The notes beneath the pieces are model-generated. The model saw nothing but the letters and a program-made list of their open reading frames with translations. It ran no database searches and was not told the DNA's origin. This document shows positions 23,026 to 24,507 of a stretch of 24,507 nucleotides of DNA, piece after piece; within the stretch, counting starts at the first letter, position 1, and each line of letters starts with the position of its first letter. This DNA is from Oscillospiraceae bacterium (lineage in GTDB: Bacteria; Bacillota; Clostridia; Oscillospirales; Oscillospiraceae): NCBI GenBank assembly GCA_009776905.1, contig WRMX01000010.1, positions 1 through 24,507 of the forward strand, in the 5' to 3' direction. The position numbers and the translations under genes are program-made.

Positions 23026-23204
23026 TAGTAACTGACGGATGCACAACAACAATAAAGACAAGTTATTTTAGTCCGTCAGTTACTATCGACGCGCGAAGCG
23101 CGGTGCGCAGCGTAGCTGCGTGAGGGACAGGCGAGTAGGGTGTATTCATTGCACCCGTGAGCGAGCTGTCCCGATGGGTTGTGAGGGCGAAGCCCTCACG
23201 TTAG
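23026..23204 (+). repeat. Structured repeat element, copy B (permease leader)
   Basis: This 179-nt copy keeps the plan of copy A with different bases in its helices. The first stem TAGTAACTGACGGA / TCCGTCAGTTACTA is perfect (14 bp). Then come CGCGC-GAA-GCGCG (23090-23102), CGCAGC-GTA-GCTGCG (23106-23120), an outer GGGACAG/CTGTCCC stem (23124-23130, 23166-23172) enclosing GGGTGTA-TTCAT-TGCACCC (23138-23156), the 3' hairpin GTGAGGGCGAAGCCCTCAC (23181-23199) and GTTAG. The purine permease ATG lies 26 bases further on. Confidence 0.8.
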
Positions 23205-23230
23205 AAAGAATCATGAGAGGGAGTGCGCAA

Positions 23231-24507
23231 ATGGAAAAATTCTTCAAGTTCAAGGCATCGGGCACAAACGCAAGAACAGAAATCGTCGCCGGAATCACGA
23301 CATTCTTCACGATGGCATACATCATATTCGTAAACCCGGACATCCTGTCCGCGTCGGGAATGTCATGGGATGGGGTCTTCGTCGCGACAATCATCGCCAC
23401 CGCCATCGGCACGCTGATCATGGGCTTGGTCGCCAACGTCCCATATGCGGTCGCCCCAGGAATGGGCCTGAACGCATTTTTCACATACACTGTCTGCTTC
23501 GGCCTCGGATTCGTCTGGCAGGAAGCAATGGCGATGGTGTTCATCTGCGGCATCATCAACATCATCATCACGGTCACAAAAATACGCAAATACATCATCA
23601 AAGCCATCCCGAAAAGCCTCCAGTTCGCCATCGGCGGGTCGATAGGCCTCTTCATCGCGTATATCGGGCTGAAAAACGCAGGCTTCCTCGAATTTGGGGC
23701 CACCTCGGAAATGACGACCGCCGGAGCGGACATCGTGCCGGCGCTCGCGAAGTTCGACAACCTCGGCGCCATCATCGCGCTTGTAGGGCTCGTCATCATT
23801 GTCGTCCTCATGCTGCGCAAGGTCAAGGGCGCGATGCTGATAGGCATCGTCTGCGCCACCCTGCTCGCCATCGTCACGGGGTACGTCCAATTACCGTCGA
23901 ACCTCTTCGAGAACAGGATGGGCGCGGTCGGCGACGTCGCGTTCTCGTTCTTCGGAAAACCCGGCCTCGGCAGCATGTTCAGCGACTCTTCAAAGATCCT
24001 CCCCGTGCTGCTGGTCATATTCGCCTTCAGCCTCACGGACACGTTCGACACCGTCGGGACGTTCCTCGGCACCGGGCGCAAATCGGGCATTTTCGACGAC
24101 AAGGACGAAAAAGCTCTCGCTGAAAGTGCCGGCTTCAAGTCCAAGATGGACAAGGCCCTCTTCGCGGACTCCGTCGCGACGTCCATAGGCGCGCTTGTCG
24201 GCACGTCGAACACGACTACATATATCGAAAGCGCCGCCGGAATCAACGTCGGCGGGAGGACGGGGTTCGCTTCCGTCGTCACGGCCGTCCTGTTTCTACT
24301 CTGCCTCCCATTCGCTTCTCTCTTTGGAATCGTCCCCTCCGCTGCGACGGCGCCCGCGCTGATCGTCGTCGGCATTCTGATGGCGGAATCATTCGCGGAC
24401 ATCAAATGGAGCGAGCTTGACGAGGCCGTGCCGGCGTTCATGACTGTCATCGTCATGGCGTTCGCCTACAGCATATCATACGGCATCGCCGCCGGCTTCC
24501 TCTTCTA
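23231..24507 (+). CDS. AzgA-type (NCS2) purine permease, 3' end outside window
   Basis: The frame is open from the ATG to the window edge (425 codons), so only the last few residues are missing. I translated it directly. Motifs of guanine/hypoxanthine permeases (PbuG/PbuO/AzgA group) are FFTMAYIIFVNP (25-36), VAPGMGLNAFFTY, GGSIGLFIAYIGLKNAG, FSLTDTFDTVGTFLGTG and GTSNTTTYIESAAGI. About a dozen membrane segments are expected, and transport of purine bases with protons is the family role. GAGAGGGAG precedes the ATG. The phosphoribosyltransferase gene is divergent, so uptake and salvage are neighbours. Structured element copy B occupies most of its leader. Confidence 0.93.
   Translation, partial: MEKFFKFKASGTNARTEIVAGITTFFTMAYIIFVNPDILSASGMSWDGVFVATIIATAIGTLIMGLVANVPYAVAPGMGLNAFFTYTVCFGLGFVWQEAMAMVFICGIINIIITVTKIRKYIIKAIPKSLQFAIGGSIGLFIAYIGLKNAGFLEFGATSEMTTAGADIVPALAKFDNLGAIIALVGLVIIVVLMLRKVKGAMLIGIVCATLLAIVTGYVQLPSNLFENRMGAVGDVAFSFFGKPGLGSMFSDSSKILPVLLVIFAFSLTDTFDTVGTFLGTGRKSGIFDDKDEKALAESAGFKSKMDKALFADSVATSIGALVGTSNTTTYIESAAGINVGGRTGFASVVTAVLFLLCLPFASLFGIVPSAATAPALIVVGILMAESFADIKWSELDEAVPAFMTVIVMAFAYSISYGIAAGFLF

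Noticed and set aside
23026..23230. Purine or PreQ1 riboswitch ahead of the purine permease
   Set aside because: I could not find the conserved loop sequences of known purine riboswitches, and a similar element occurs after hflC, where a purine sensor is not expected.
23146..24456. Minus-strand open frame of 436 codons opposite the purine permease
   Set aside because: The plus strand encodes an unmistakable AzgA-type permease; the minus frame is a Met/Pro/Ser/Thr-rich shadow.

Overview
The window looks like a chromosomal segment of an anaerobic, fermentative Bacillota bacterium, most likely class Clostridia, with a moderately GC-rich genome. The evidence is the gene set: TmcAL (YlbM type), a VanW-domain wall protein, a ComEA-type helix-hairpin-helix protein, a DacF-like penicillin-binding protein homologue, an OmpR/PhoR-type two-component pair, acetate kinase, and a cytoplasmic reductive-dehalogenase-like Fe-S/corrinoid protein. 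Shine-Dalgarno sites are strong and several promoters match the sigma-A consensus. This placement is an inference from gene families; no rRNA or tRNA gene was seen.

Layout. 1-3731 (minus): hemW followed by a VanW-domain membrane protein with low-complexity ends. 4097-5092 (plus): gap, behind a near-consensus promoter. 5249-6851 (minus): a small zincin-like metallopeptidase gene and the reductive-dehalogenase-like gene. 6987-8426 (plus): pyk. 8533-11358 (minus): a ComEA-like gene, a response regulator and its histidine kinase. 11607-13022 (plus): a DD-carboxypeptidase homologue with all three active-site motifs altered. 13370-15955 (plus): a tightly overlapping ABC importer operon, tail to tail with tmcAL (15952-17241, minus). 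17572-18828: ackA. 18938-19951: an SDR-fold oxidoreductase with an altered catalytic tetrad. 20175-22066: hflK-hflC. 22310-22867 (minus): a purine-type phosphoribosyltransferase. 23231-end: an AzgA-type purine permease cut by the window edge.

How the genes relate. gap, pyk and ackA supply lower glycolysis and acetate/ATP formation. tmcAL, which consumes acetate and ATP to modify tRNA-Met, is divergent from ackA. The phosphoribosyltransferase and permease form a divergent purine-salvage pair. HflK/HflC, the VanW protein, the DacF-like protein and the kinase pair are envelope functions.

The most unusual feature is the intergenic DNA. Most spacers hold a GC-rich palindromic or tandem element. 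Two stand out. First, a roughly 180-190-nt element occurs twice (22064-22252 and 23026-23204), on either side of the phosphoribosyltransferase gene. Its helices keep pairing although the sequences differ, which points to a conserved folded RNA or single-stranded DNA; copy B would fill most of the permease 5' leader. Second, a 20-bp palindromic unit is repeated five times in the ackA leader. A further repeat (1-88 and 5114-5233) has long terminal inverted arms. Two genes show tandem duplication of their own 3' ends, and in one of them a 1-nt deletion now sets the stop codon.
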